Origin: Rhizobium croatiense | Lineage (GTDB): Bacteria; Pseudomonadota; Alphaproteobacteria; Rhizobiales; Rhizobiaceae | Reading direction: 5' to 3' | Assembly: GCF_019793465.1 (NCBI RefSeq) | Contig: NZ_JAILYJ010000008.1 | Coordinates: 186,001-250,000, forward strand | Length of the DNA: 64,000 nucleotides | Part shown: positions 41,828 to 50,249 of the stretch, piece after piece | Layout of the letters: each line of letters begins with the position of its first letter | Position numbering within the stretch: the stretch's first letter is position 1 | Notes under the pieces: generated by a model | Database searches by the model: none | What the model was told of the DNA's origin: nothing | Seen by the model: only the letters and a program-made list of their open reading frames with translations | Made by a program: the position numbers and the translations under genes

Positions 41828-42777
41828 GCGCCGCCAACTCCGCCCATTCGGTCGTCGTACCGAGCCCGTCCAGCAAGCGCATCGCCGGCACCATCGTCGT
41901 GCTCTACGCGCTGATCACCCTCATCCCGCTCATCTGGATCTTCCTGACCAGCATCAAGTCGCCGCCGGATTCGATCAGCTATCCCCCGAAGATCGTCTTC
42001 ACGCCGTCGCTCGAAGGCTATTGCAACCTCTTCACCACACGTACGCGTCAAACGCCCGACTATATCGCCTCGCTGCCGGCACCGGTCGGCACCTGCGATG
42101 AGGTGACGCGCAAGCGCAACATGGTGATCGCCGGCCCGTCGAACTTCTTGCCGCGCTTCGTCAATTCGCTTGTCATCGCCTTCGGCTCCACCTTCCTCGC
42201 AGTCTTCCTCGGCACGCTGGCCGCCTATGGTTTCTCCCGCTTCAAGGTACCGCTTGCCGACGACCTGCTGTTCTTCATCCTGTCGACGCGGATGATGCCG
42301 CCGATCGCCGTCGCCATCCCAATCTACCTGATGTATCGCGAACTCGGCCTATCGGACACGGCGCTCGGCATGATCCTGCTCTACACCGCCGTCAACGTCT
42401 CGCTCGCCGTCTGGCTGCTCAAGGGCTTCATCGACGAAATCCCGCGCGAATACGAGGAAGCGGCGATGATCGACGGCTATACGAGACTGCAGGCCTTCCG
42501 CAAGGTCGTGCTGCCGCAGGCAACGACCGGCATTGCCGCGACCGCGATCTTCTGCCTGATCTTCGCCTGGAACGAATATGCCTTCGCCGCCCTTCTGACC
42601 TCGGGCGAGGCCCAGACCGCGCCGCCCTTCATCCCGACGATCATCGGCGAAGGCGGACAAGACTGGCCGGCGGTCGCCGCCGGCACGACGATCTTCCTGA
42701 TCCCGATCCTCGTCTTCACCATTCTCCTGCGCAAGCAGCTGCTGCGCGGCATCACCTTCGGAGCCGTCCGCAAATGA
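41824..42777 (+). CDS. ABC transporter permease 2 (MalG/UgpE-like), 317 aa
   Basis: Six helices and a MalG-type layout: IVVLYALITLIPLIWIFLTS at TM1, SPPD..SYPPKIVFTPS, then the EAA loop EEAAMIDGYTRLQAFRKVVLP. The insert between TM1 and TM2 contains two Cys (GYCNLF and GTCDEV), which is unusual. ATGA overlaps on both sides show tight coupling. Chain length is slightly above the usual 280 aa because of that insert. Confidence 0.9.
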   Translation: MSAANSAHSVVVPSPSSKRIAGTIVVLYALITLIPLIWIFLTSIKSPPDSISYPPKIVFTPSLEGYCNLFTTRTRQTPDYIASLPAPVGTCDEVTRKRNMVIAGPSNFLPRFVNSLVIAFGSTFLAVFLGTLAAYGFSRFKVPLADDLLFFILSTRMMPPIAVAIPIYLMYRELGLSDTALGMILLYTAVNVSLAVWLLKGFIDEIPREYEEAAMIDGYTRLQAFRKVVLPQATTGIAATAIFCLIFAWNEYAFAALLTSGEAQTAPPFIPTIIGEGGQDWPAVAAGTTIFLIPILVFTILLRKQLLRGITFGAVRK

Positions 42778-42992
42778 GCCATCTGATCGAAACACGCGCT
42801 CGCACCCCTGCCCGTCCGAAACGGCCCCTCTTCCTGCGCCGTGGCCCGATGGAGGCCATCGCCACCGTGCTGATCGGGCTCGGCTTCCTGATGCTGTTCC
42901 AGCCCTTCCTGCTGGTGCTCTACACCTATTCGCTGATCACTCTGCTCATAGGCACCGTCATGTTCATCATCGTTTCGAAATTCCCGGAGTAA
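42774..42992 (+). CDS. Small 72-aa membrane protein of the ABC operon (GlpU-like)
   Basis: The ATG overlaps the permease 2 stop by 4 bp and the stop lies 3 bp before the first ATPase, so it is firmly in the operon. After a basic N-terminus (TRARTPARPKRPLFLRRGP) come two membrane helices (MEAIATVLIGLGFLMLF; VLYTYSLITLLIGTVMFII). The layout resembles the small GlpU protein of the R. leguminosarum glycerol ABC operon, whose role is unknown. Confidence 0.75.
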   Translation: MSHLIETRARTPARPKRPLFLRRGPMEAIATVLIGLGFLMLFQPFLLVLYTYSLITLLIGTVMFIIVSKFPE

Positions 42993-42995
42993 ACC

Positions 42996-44093
42996 ATGGC
43001 GGATATCCGGATCGAAAATCTCCGCAAGGAGTTCGGCAGCTTCGTCGCCGTTCAGGATTCGAGCTTCACCGTCCATGACGGCGAGTTCCTGGCGCTGCTC
43101 GGGCCTTCCGGCTGCGGCAAGACGACGACGCTTCGCATGATCGCCGGCCTCGAGTTGCCGAGCAGTGGCAAGATCTATCTCGACGGCGAGGACGTCACCT
43201 TCAACCGCGCCAGCGCCCGCGACATCGCCTTCGTCTTCCAACTCTTCGCGCTCTATCCGCATATGAACGTGCGTAGGAATATCGGCTTCCCGCTGCTGTC
43301 GCAGGGCATGCCCAAGGCCGAAATCCGTCAGCGCGTGGAAGAGACCGCGCGCCTGTTGCAGATCGACCATATTCTCAACCGCTCGGTCTCGGGGCTTGCC
43401 GGCGGCGACCGGCAGCGCGTGGCGCTCGGCCGCGCCATCGTCCGGCGTCCGAAGTGCTTCCTGATGGACGAGCCGCTCGGCACGCTCGACGCCGAGTTCC
43501 GCGAGATCATGGTCCACGAGCTGCGCGAACTGCACAACCGCATCCACGCCACCACCGTCTACGTCACCCACGACCAGCACGAGGCGATGGCGATGGCCGA
43601 CAAGATTGCCGTCATGAACCATGGCATCATCGAGCAGTTCGGCACACCGCAGGAAATCTACGCCAAGCCGGCGACCATGCATGTCGCCGATTTCATCGGT
43701 TCGCCGCCGATGAACTTCATGCGCTTCACCTCGGGCCTGAAGAGTGGCGACCGCTCCATCCTGCTCGACGGCGTCGATGTCGCCGTTCCCGAGATCCACC
43801 AGGATATGGCCGAAAGCGAGCTGGCGCTCGGCGTGCGGCCGGAGCATATCCGCTTCAGCGATGCCTCGGCGCTTCGCGGCGCCGTCTATGGCAGCGAATA
43901 TCTCGGCACCAACCAGGTCGTGGCCGTGGAAACCCAGGGCGGCCTGATTAAGGCCCGCGTTCCCGCCAATCGCAGCTTCCGGATCGGCGAGACCGTCGGC
44001 CTCGAATTCAACCCGGCTAAACTCGCGCTCTTCGACTGCACGTCGGGCCGCGCGGTGCCTTCCCAGCTCTATCAGGAGACCCGGCATGGCTGA
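42996..44093 (+). CDS. ABC transporter ATPase 1, UgpC/MalK-like with non-standard signature, 365 aa
   Basis: Walker [10 protein letters not shown] (~residues 37-45), Q-loop [12 protein letters not shown], Walker [14 protein letters not shown], switch His in [11 protein letters not shown]. The ABC signature reads [16 protein letters not shown] rather than LSGGQQQR, so the conserved Ser and Gln are altered. A C-terminal TOBE-like domain (residues ~240-360) is present. It overlaps ATPase 2 by 8 bp. The altered signature suggests one site of a heterodimer is specialised. Confidence 0.9.
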   Translation: MADIRIENLRKEFGSFVAVQDSSFTVHDGEFLALLGPSGCGKTTTLRMIAGLELPSSGKIYLDGEDVTFNRASARDIAFVFQLFALYPHMNVRRNIGFPLLSQGMPKAEIRQRVEETARLLQIDHILNRSVSGLAGGDRQRVALGRAIVRRPKCFLMDEPLGTLDAEFREIMVHELRELHNRIHATTVYVTHDQHEAMAMADKIAVMNHGIIEQFGTPQEIYAKPATMHVADFIGSPPMNFMRFTSGLKSGDRSILLDGVDVAVPEIHQDMAESELALGVRPEHIRFSDASALRGAVYGSEYLGTNQVVAVETQGGLIKARVPANRSFRIGETVGLEFNPAKLALFDCTSGRAVPSQLYQETRHG

Positions 44094-45093
44094 TGTCGTC
44101 CTAAGAAACCTTACCAAGCGCTTTGGCGACACCCAGGCTCTGGCCGATCTCGATCTTTCGATCCGCGATGGCGAGTTCGTCGTGCTGCTCGGTCCCACAG
44201 GCGCCGGCAAGACCACGACGCTGCGGCTGATCGCCGGCCTCGAAAGGCCCGATAGTGGCCGCATCGAGATCGGCGGCCGCAATGTCGCCGCCGAGGCGCC
44301 CGCCGAGCGCGACGTCGCCTTCGTCTTCCAGCAATATTCGCTCTATCCGCATATGACGGTTTACGAGAACCTCGCCTTCCCGCTGAAGGCGCCGATCCGC
44401 AAGCTGAGTGCGGCGGAGATCGACCGGCGCGTCCGCGAAGTCGCGCGCATGGTCCGGATCGATCACAAGCTGGAGAACCGCTCGACTAGGCTCTCTGGCG
44501 GCGAGATGCAGCGTGTCGCCATCGGCCGGGCGCTGGTGCGCCGGCCGGCGATCTATCTGATGGACGAGCCGCTCTCCTCGCTCGACGCCAAGCTGCGCGC
44601 CGAACTGCGCTTGGAGCTGAAGCGCATCCAGAAGGAGCTGGTCTCGACGCTGCTCTATGTCACCCACGACCAGGTGGAAGCCATGACCATGGCCGACCGC
44701 ATCGGCATCGTCGCCGAGGGGCGGCTGATGCAGGTGGGAACGCCGCGCGAGATCTACGGCAATCCCGCCAACCTGCATGTCGCCGCCCGCCTCGGCCAGC
44801 CGCACATAAACCTTCTGCCGGCGGACCTCTTGCCCGGCGGCCAGCCGCCGGCCGGCACGAAGACCGTCGGCGCCCGCACCGAACATCTCGACATCATTGT
44901 CGGCAAGGATGCCAATGCCGAGATCGACTGGATCGAACATTTGGGCGACCAGAACCATCTGCACATCAGGGCCGGCAATCACAAGCTCGTCACACTTGCG
45001 GATCCATATCTGGCGATCGCGCCGGGCGACCGGATCAGCTTGACGCTACGCGATCCGCTTTATTTCGATGCGGCTGGACAGCGCCTTTCCTGA
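44086..45093 (+). CDS. ABC transporter ATPase 2, UgpC/MalK-like, 335 aa
   Basis: Canonical ATPase: Walker A GPTGAGKTT, Q-loop FVFQQYSLYPHM, signature LSGGEMQRVAIGRAL, Walker B YLMDEPLSSLDAK, switch VTHDQVEAMTMADR. The TOBE domain is C-terminal. Two consecutive different ATPases suggest a heterodimeric motor, as in the R. leguminosarum GlpS/GlpT glycerol importer. It is followed by the fused kinase gene after 51 bp. Confidence 0.9.
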   Translation: MADVVLRNLTKRFGDTQALADLDLSIRDGEFVVLLGPTGAGKTTTLRLIAGLERPDSGRIEIGGRNVAAEAPAERDVAFVFQQYSLYPHMTVYENLAFPLKAPIRKLSAAEIDRRVREVARMVRIDHKLENRSTRLSGGEMQRVAIGRALVRRPAIYLMDEPLSSLDAKLRAELRLELKRIQKELVSTLLYVTHDQVEAMTMADRIGIVAEGRLMQVGTPREIYGNPANLHVAARLGQPHINLLPADLLPGGQPPAGTKTVGARTEHLDIIVGKDANAEIDWIEHLGDQNHLHIRAGNHKLVTLADPYLAIAPGDRISLTLRDPLYFDAAGQRLS

Positions 45094-45144
45094 CCGACAA
45101 ACAGGCATGACGATGGCATGAAAAACAAAGACGGGTCTCAATCG

Positions 45145-46785
45145 ATGAAACACTTCTTCAACCGCAGGGAAAACATCGTCACCGAAGCTCTGGATGGTCT
45201 GCTTCTGACGAGCAGCAACGATCGTCTCGCCCGCCTCGACAGCTTCCCCGATATCAAGGTGATCCTGCGCGCGGATTGGGACAAGTCGAAGGTGGCGATC
45301 ATCTCGGGCGGCGGCGCAGGCCATGAGCCCTCCCATGCCGGCTTCGTCGGCAAGGGCATGCTGACGGCGGCGGTATCCGGCGAAATCTTCGCCTCGCCAA
45401 GCGTCGACGCCGTACTGACGGCGATCCGCGCCGTGACCGGCCCGAAGGGCGCCCTGCTGATCGTCAAGAACTACACCGGCGACCGCCTGAATTTCGGTCT
45501 AGCTGCCGAAAGGGCGCGCGCCGAGGGCTTCGATGTCGAGATGGTCATCGTTGCCGACGACATCGCCATTCCCGGTATCAACCAGCCGCGCGGCGTCGCC
45601 GGCACGCTGTTCGTTCATAAGATATCGGGCTACCACGCCGAAAGGGGCGACGACCTGAAGACGGTCGCGGCCCATGCCGCAGCTGCTGCCGGCGACATCG
45701 TCTCGCTCGGCATGTCACTCTCCACCTGCAGCGTGCCTGGCCAGGTGCATGAGGACCGCCTCGGCAGGAACGAAGGCGAACTCGGCCTCGGCATACACGG
45801 TGAGCCTGGCGTCGAGCGCATCACGCTGCAGCCGGTTGCAGATATCGTCGCCACCATGGTGGCGCGCCTGTCGCCTGCGCTGCGCGAGGCGGAAAGCCAT
45901 GCCCTCCTCATCAACAATCTCGGCGCGGTGCCGCCGCTCGAAATGGCTGTGATTGCCAATGCCGTGCTGTCGTCGCCGCTTGGCCGCTGCGTCCGGCTGA
46001 CCATCGGGCCGGGGCCGATGATGACCGCGCTCAACATGAACGGCTTCTCGCTGTCGCTGATTCGGCTGGATGACGCTCGCGATGCGGCGCTGATGGCGGC
46101 GGTCGAGCCGCATGCCTGGATGCCGGCAGTCGAACGCCACCAGATCCGGATCATCGCCGCACCGAGGACGGCGGCCGGCTTGAACGGCCCAGCTGCGGCC
46201 GGGGAGAACGCCCGCATCCGCCGCCTAATCACGGCGCTCTGCGAGCATCTTATCTCTCGGGAAAGCGAACTCAACCGGCTGGACGGCCGCGTCGGCGACG
46301 GTGACACCGGCTCGACGGTGGCGTCAGGCGCCCGCAGCGTGCTTGCTCGCCTCGACACGCTGCCGCTCGACCGGCCGGCGGCAACACTTGCCTCGCTCGG
46401 CGATATCCTTGGCGCCAGCATGGGCGGATCGAGCGGCGTGCTGCTGTCGATCTTCTTCACCGCCGCGGCAAAGGCCATGGCCGACAGAGCCGATATATCG
46501 GCAGCCCTCCTTGCCGGGCTGGACAGGATGACATTCTATGGCGGAGCCGCAGTCGGCGACCGGACGATGGTCGATGCGCTGTCGCCTGCCCTGCAGGCGC
46601 TCGCCTCCGGCGATGTCGCCGCGGCGGCCAGGGCTGCGGCAGCGGGTGCGGAGTCGACCAAGGCGATGACGAAGGCCGGCGCCGGACGCGCCTCCTATGT
46701 CGGTGAAAGAGATCTGGTGGGCGTTGCCGATCCCGGTGCCGTCGCGGTTGCCGGCGCATTCGGCGTGGTGGCAAGCCTCGCCTGA
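45145..46785 (+). CDS. ATP-type dihydroxyacetone kinase, fused DhaK-DhaL, 546 aa
   Basis: The N-terminal DAK1 domain (~residues 1-325) contains VAIISGGGAGHEPSHAGFVG and the substrate-binding His in LGLGIHGEPGVER. A linker precedes the DAK2 domain (~345-546) with RVGDGDTGSTVASGARSVL (Mg-ATP Asp residues) and LGASMGGSSGVLLSIFF. The fused form uses ATP directly. Family members phosphorylate dihydroxyacetone, and LerK/DerK-type relatives act on erythrulose. I chose the ATG at 45145 because it aligns with the usual MK(K/H)-F/L-N start; an ATG at 45118 is nine codons earlier. It follows the transporter and is probably co-transcribed, giving intake plus phosphorylation. Confidence 0.9.
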   Translation: MKHFFNRRENIVTEALDGLLLTSSNDRLARLDSFPDIKVILRADWDKSKVAIISGGGAGHEPSHAGFVGKGMLTAAVSGEIFASPSVDAVLTAIRAVTGPKGALLIVKNYTGDRLNFGLAAERARAEGFDVEMVIVADDIAIPGINQPRGVAGTLFVHKISGYHAERGDDLKTVAAHAAAAAGDIVSLGMSLSTCSVPGQVHEDRLGRNEGELGLGIHGEPGVERITLQPVADIVATMVARLSPALREAESHALLINNLGAVPPLEMAVIANAVLSSPLGRCVRLTIGPGPMMTALNMNGFSLSLIRLDDARDAALMAAVEPHAWMPAVERHQIRIIAAPRTAAGLNGPAAAGENARIRRLITALCEHLISRESELNRLDGRVGDGDTGSTVASGARSVLARLDTLPLDRPAATLASLGDILGASMGGSSGVLLSIFFTAAAKAMADRADISAALLAGLDRMTFYGGAAVGDRTMVDALSPALQALASGDVAAAARAAAAGAESTKAMTKAGAGRASYVGERDLVGVADPGAVAVAGAFGVVASLA

Positions 46786-46820
46786 CCAGAGTAAGGTTTG
46801 AGAGCCGCGCGGGAGATGCG

Positions 46821-47453
46821 ATGGCAGGGAGGATGGCAGTGCAGGCGGAACCGATGCTTGTTGCGGGATTGATCGAGGTGTGCCGCGCGACGATCGCGGA
46901 AAACACCGATCACCTTTGCGCGCTCGATCGTGCCATCGGCGATGGCGATCACGGAACCAACATGCGGCGCGGCTGCGAGGCGGTGAGCGCCGAAGGCGAA
47001 AGCCTGTCCAGCCTGCCCTTCGCTGACGCCGTGGAAAAGATCGGCCTGACGCTTGTGATGAATGTCGGCGGCGCGGCCGGCCCGCTCTACGGCACACTGC
47101 TGATGGAGATCGGCCGTGAGCTTCGCAAAAGCGAGGAAATGGCCGATTTTTCGCTGGTGCTGAAACAGGCGATCGATGCCGTCGCAAGGCGCGGCCGCGC
47201 GCATGCCGGCGACAAGACGCTGCTCGACGTGCTCTATCCTGTGCATGCCGCGTTGGAGAATCGCTCTCCACTCGGTGACATCGCCCGCAAGGCCGAACGC
47301 TCCGCCACCCGCACCGCCGACATGAAGGCAATGCGCGGGCGCGCGGCCTATCTCGGCGACCGTTCGATCGGCCATGTCGATCCCGGCGCGTCGAGCTGCG
47401 CGCTGCTAACGACGGCGATCTGCCGCTATCTCGGGGAGCACCGTCCGGAATGA
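46821..47453 (+). CDS. dhaL: DhaL subunit of PEP-dependent dihydroxyacetone kinase, 210 aa
   Basis: A stand-alone DAK2 domain: LDRAIGDGDHGTNMRRG holds the Asp residues that bind ADP-Mg, then NVGGAAGPLYGTLLMEIGR and RGRAHAGDKTLLDVLYP. In PTS-coupled systems the bound ADP is rephosphorylated by DhaM instead of being exchanged. The GDGDHG motif is the DhaL-type one, while the fused kinase has GDGDTG. It overlaps dhaM by 4 bp (ATGA), starting the second kinase set. Confidence 0.9.
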   Translation: MAGRMAVQAEPMLVAGLIEVCRATIAENTDHLCALDRAIGDGDHGTNMRRGCEAVSAEGESLSSLPFADAVEKIGLTLVMNVGGAAGPLYGTLLMEIGRELRKSEEMADFSLVLKQAIDAVARRGRAHAGDKTLLDVLYPVHAALENRSPLGDIARKAERSATRTADMKAMRGRAAYLGDRSIGHVDPGASSCALLTTAICRYLGEHRPE

Positions 47454-47848
47454 ATGGAAAGACCGCAAATGTGGGTATCGTCATCGTCTCCCACTCGCCG
47501 CTGGTGGCAAGGGGTATCGCCGACATGGTGCGGCAGATGGTCGGCGACAGCGTGCCGCTCTCCTGGTCGGGCGGCAACATCCATGGCGAGCTTGGGACCA
47601 ATGCCGGCGGCATCCTAAGAGCGATCGAGGCCGCCTGGTCCGATGCCGGCGTCGCCGTCTTTGTCGATCTCGGCGGCGCCGAAACCAACAGCGAGATGGC
47701 GATCGAAATGCTGGGGCTTCCCCGCTCGGGCCTCGTCTCCATCTGCAACGCGCCGCTGGTCGAGGGAGCCGTCATCGCTGCCGCCGAAGCGTCGGGTGGC
47801 GCGTCCCTGGCCAAGGTCGTCGCTACAGCCGAGGAACTGTCCCCCTGA
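47450..47848 (+). CDS. dhaM: DhaM EIIA domain protein, 132 aa
   Basis: A single mannose-type EIIA domain: VGIVIVSHSPLVARGIADM with the phosphorylated His (~residue 15), then ALEN-like FVDLGGAETNSEMAIEML and CNAPLVEGAVIAAAEASGG. In E. coli DhaM this domain is fused to HPr and a truncated EI; here those parts are separate genes. It would pass phosphate from the HPr at 47848 to DhaL-bound ADP. Confidence 0.9.
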   Translation: MNGKTANVGIVIVSHSPLVARGIADMVRQMVGDSVPLSWSGGNIHGELGTNAGGILRAIEAAWSDAGVAVFVDLGGAETNSEMAIEMLGLPRSGLVSICNAPLVEGAVIAAAEASGGASLAKVVATAEELSP

Positions 47849-48204
47849 TGACCAGCGGATTGCGAATAGAAAAACAGGAGCCCGAGCCATTGCCCGAGCC
47901 ATTTAAGGTGAACTGCCAGACGGAGGTGGAGGTCAAGCACGGCGTCGGGCTGCATGCTCGCCCGTCCGTCACCTTCACGCGGCTTGCCAAATCCTTCCCC
48001 TGTTCGATCGAGATCGCGGTCAACGGCAGCGATGTCTGGCTGAACGGCAAGAGCATCATCAAGATCATGGGTGCGAGGATCCGCAAAGGATCGATCCTCC
48101 GGATCCGCGCCGACGGCATCCTCGCCGAAGAGGCGATCCGCGCGCTGAAGGAACTCATCGAGCGCAACTTCGATGAGGAAAAGAAACATGGCCGAACCGC
48201 TTAA
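47848..48204 (+). CDS. HPr-family phosphocarrier protein, 118 aa
   Basis: The HPr domain (residues ~25-110) has KHGVGLHARPSVTFTRLAK with active-site His (His15 equivalent) and NGKSIIKIMG, which keeps the regulatory Ser46 equivalent. An N-terminal extension of ~25 acidic residues (EKQEPEPLPEPFKV) is atypical. Its gene overlaps dhaM by 1 bp and Enzyme I by 17 bp. It is the carrier between the dedicated Enzyme I and DhaM. Confidence 0.9.
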   Translation: MTSGLRIEKQEPEPLPEPFKVNCQTEVEVKHGVGLHARPSVTFTRLAKSFPCSIEIAVNGSDVWLNGKSIIKIMGARIRKGSILRIRADGILAEEAIRALKELIERNFDEEKKHGRTA

Positions 48205-49789
48205 GCTGAAAGCAAAGAGCGCATCCCCGGGCATCGCATCCGGCCCGGCCTTTCTCGCGGAGGAGCCGCAGGCGCCTTCCGCTGCCGAACGGCCGGACGC
48301 TGCCGCACCCGGAACCATTGGCGGATTCGGCGCACTGGAAAAGGCGATCGATATCTCGATCGGCGAACTCGAACACCTTGCCGAGGGTGCCGACGCCGAA
48401 AGCCGCGATATCATCGATTTCCAGATCGAGGTGTTGCGCGATCCGACGATCGCGGAGGCGACGGGCGCACGCATGCAGGGCGACGAAAACGTCGTCTTCG
48501 CCTGGGTCGCCACCCTGGACGCCTATATCGGCGAACTCGAAGCGGCCGACGAGGAGCAGATGCGGGCGCGCGCAGTCGATATTCTCGACATCAAGAACCG
48601 CGTGCTCGGCGCGCTCGCAGGCACCCCGATCGCCGATTTCCCGCCCGGCTCGGTCTTCGTCGGCAAGGACATGGAGCCCAGCCGCTTTCTCGCCCACGAC
48701 TGGTCCAAAGGCGGCGGCATCGCGCTGTTTGCAGGCAGCACCGCCGGCCACGTCGCCCTGCTCGCCCGGACGAAATCCGTGCCGATGGTGGTCGGCACTG
48801 GCCGCTTTTCGGCCGCAGACGGAGACCCTGTCAGCGTGGATGGCAACGCCGGTGCGGTCATCCTGAAGGCAGGCGGTATGCTGATCCCGCCGCTGGCACC
48901 TGCACAAGCACCTACCGGCGAAATGCAAATCGCCAGCGGCGAGCTGCGCACGGCGGACGGCGTGCCGATCCTGCTCTCCATCAACATCAACGATCCCGCC
49001 GAGATCGATGCGCTCGATCCGGCAACGGCAGGCGTCGGCCTGATGCGCTCGGAATTTTCAGTCACCTCGATCGCCGATGCCGCCAATGAGGAACGGCAGC
49101 TGGCGATCTATCGCCGGGTGCTGGAGCAAGCGGGCGACAGGCCAGTAACGATCCGCATGCTCGATATCGGCGGCGACAAGCCGCTCGCCGGCCTCGAAGA
49201 TCTGCCGGCTCTCTCCCCAGGCCCGCGCGGCATCCGACTGCTGCTTGCCCGGCCGGAAATCGCCCGCGTCCAGGCCCGCGCCCTGCTGCGCGCCGCCGTC
49301 TTCGGCAGGCTTTCGGTGATGCTGCCGATGGTGACCTTTCCCGACGAGATCGACAGGATGCGCGAGCTGTTCCGCGAGGAAGCCGAAAAGCTCGGCCGCC
49401 GCGCCCTGCTGCACCGGATGCCGCCGATCGGCATGATGGTCGAGGTGCCGGCAGCCGCATTGATGCTCGACACTTTTGGATCTGCCGCGTTCTTCTCGTT
49501 CGGAACCAACGATCTCGCGCAATATCTCGCCGCATGGACCCGCGACGACATTGATGCCGATGCCGGCAAGGCGGCACCCGCCGTGCTCCGACTGATTGCC
49601 CAGGCGGTGAAGCTGACCGTCGGCAAGCCCGTCAGCATCTGCGGCGACATGGCCGGCAATCCGAGCTATCTGCCCGGACTGCTCGCCGCCGGTCTCAGGC
49701 ATTTTTCCGTGGCGCCGGCCGGGCGTCACGCGATAAGATCGGCGATCATCGGGCTCAACGCCGATGGCACAAGGGCAGCCGGAGAGTAG
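48188..49789 (+). CDS. PTS Enzyme I (PEP-protein phosphotransferase), 533 aa
   Basis: A near-full-length Enzyme I. It has an N-terminal signature SPGIASGPAFLAEE, the phospho-His in GSTAGHVALLARTKSVPMVVG (~residue 190), the PEP barrel GVGLMRSEF, DIGGDKPLAGLE, GPRGIRLLLARPEI, MVEVPAAALM and catalytic Cys in VSICGDMAGNP. The start at 48188 has AGGAAAAG upstream; the frame from 48173 has no better site. It is shorter than E. coli EI (575 aa) but complete in motifs. It would draw phosphate from PEP for the dha set only. Confidence 0.9.
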   Translation: MAEPLKLKAKSASPGIASGPAFLAEEPQAPSAAERPDAAAPGTIGGFGALEKAIDISIGELEHLAEGADAESRDIIDFQIEVLRDPTIAEATGARMQGDENVVFAWVATLDAYIGELEAADEEQMRARAVDILDIKNRVLGALAGTPIADFPPGSVFVGKDMEPSRFLAHDWSKGGGIALFAGSTAGHVALLARTKSVPMVVGTGRFSAADGDPVSVDGNAGAVILKAGGMLIPPLAPAQAPTGEMQIASGELRTADGVPILLSININDPAEIDALDPATAGVGLMRSEFSVTSIADAANEERQLAIYRRVLEQAGDRPVTIRMLDIGGDKPLAGLEDLPALSPGPRGIRLLLARPEIARVQARALLRAAVFGRLSVMLPMVTFPDEIDRMRELFREEAEKLGRRALLHRMPPIGMMVEVPAAALMLDTFGSAAFFSFGTNDLAQYLAAWTRDDIDADAGKAAPAVLRLIAQAVKLTVGKPVSICGDMAGNPSYLPGLLAAGLRHFSVAPAGRHAIRSAIIGLNADGTRAAGE

Positions 49790-49790
49790 G

Positions 49791-50198
49791 ATGGCGCGCG
49801 AAGACACCGAAGACGCCATAATTGCCTACAAGTCCATTCTAGCGCAGATCATCGACAACAGGCCGTCGGGCACGCGCCAGCGCCTGGCAACGGCACTTGG
49901 AAAACACCGAAGCTTCGTCACCCAGATCACCAGCCCGACCTATGCGACGCCGCTGCCGGCGCGCCATCTCGCGACGATCGTCCGCGTCTGCCATTTCAGC
50001 GCCACTGAGGAGGAACGCTTCCTCGAAGCCTATCAGGCCGCCCATCCTGGCAAGCTGCCGGATCTCGGCCACTCTGAGAAATTGCGGCACCTGTCGCTGA
50101 TGGTGCCGGATTTCGGCGACGACAGGAAAAACCGCCTGCTGGAAGAGGCGATCTCCGATCTGGTGCAGAAGATCGTCGCGATATCGGGTGCGGAATGA
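49791..50198 (+). CDS. HTH-containing hypothetical protein of the dha cluster, 135 aa
   Basis: A soluble protein with a lambda-repressor-like helix-turn-helix in residues ~25-70 (GTRQRLATALGKHRSFVTQI, then PARHLATIVRVCHFSA). A C-terminal helical part follows (MVPDFGDDRKNRLLEEAISD). The TAG stop of Enzyme I is one base upstream and a GGAG ribosome site precedes the ATG. It may regulate the cluster; this is inference, and no operator has been matched. Confidence 0.65.
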   Translation: MAREDTEDAIIAYKSILAQIIDNRPSGTRQRLATALGKHRSFVTQITSPTYATPLPARHLATIVRVCHFSATEEERFLEAYQAAHPGKLPDLGHSEKLRHLSLMVPDFGDDRKNRLLEEAISDLVQKIVAISGAE

Positions 50199-50249
50199 CG
50201 AGTGAGACGCTAGACGTAACGTAATGCCTTTGGCCTTGGGAGGGGCTTG

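Noticed and set aside
42477..44282. Open frame of 601 codons on the minus strand across the ATPase genes
   Set aside because: Antisense of Walker A/B-containing ATPases; composition and lack of ribosome site indicate a shadow.
46324..48513. Open frame of 729 codons on the minus strand across the dha genes
   Set aside because: Antisense shadow of genes with clear DAK, EIIA and HPr motifs.
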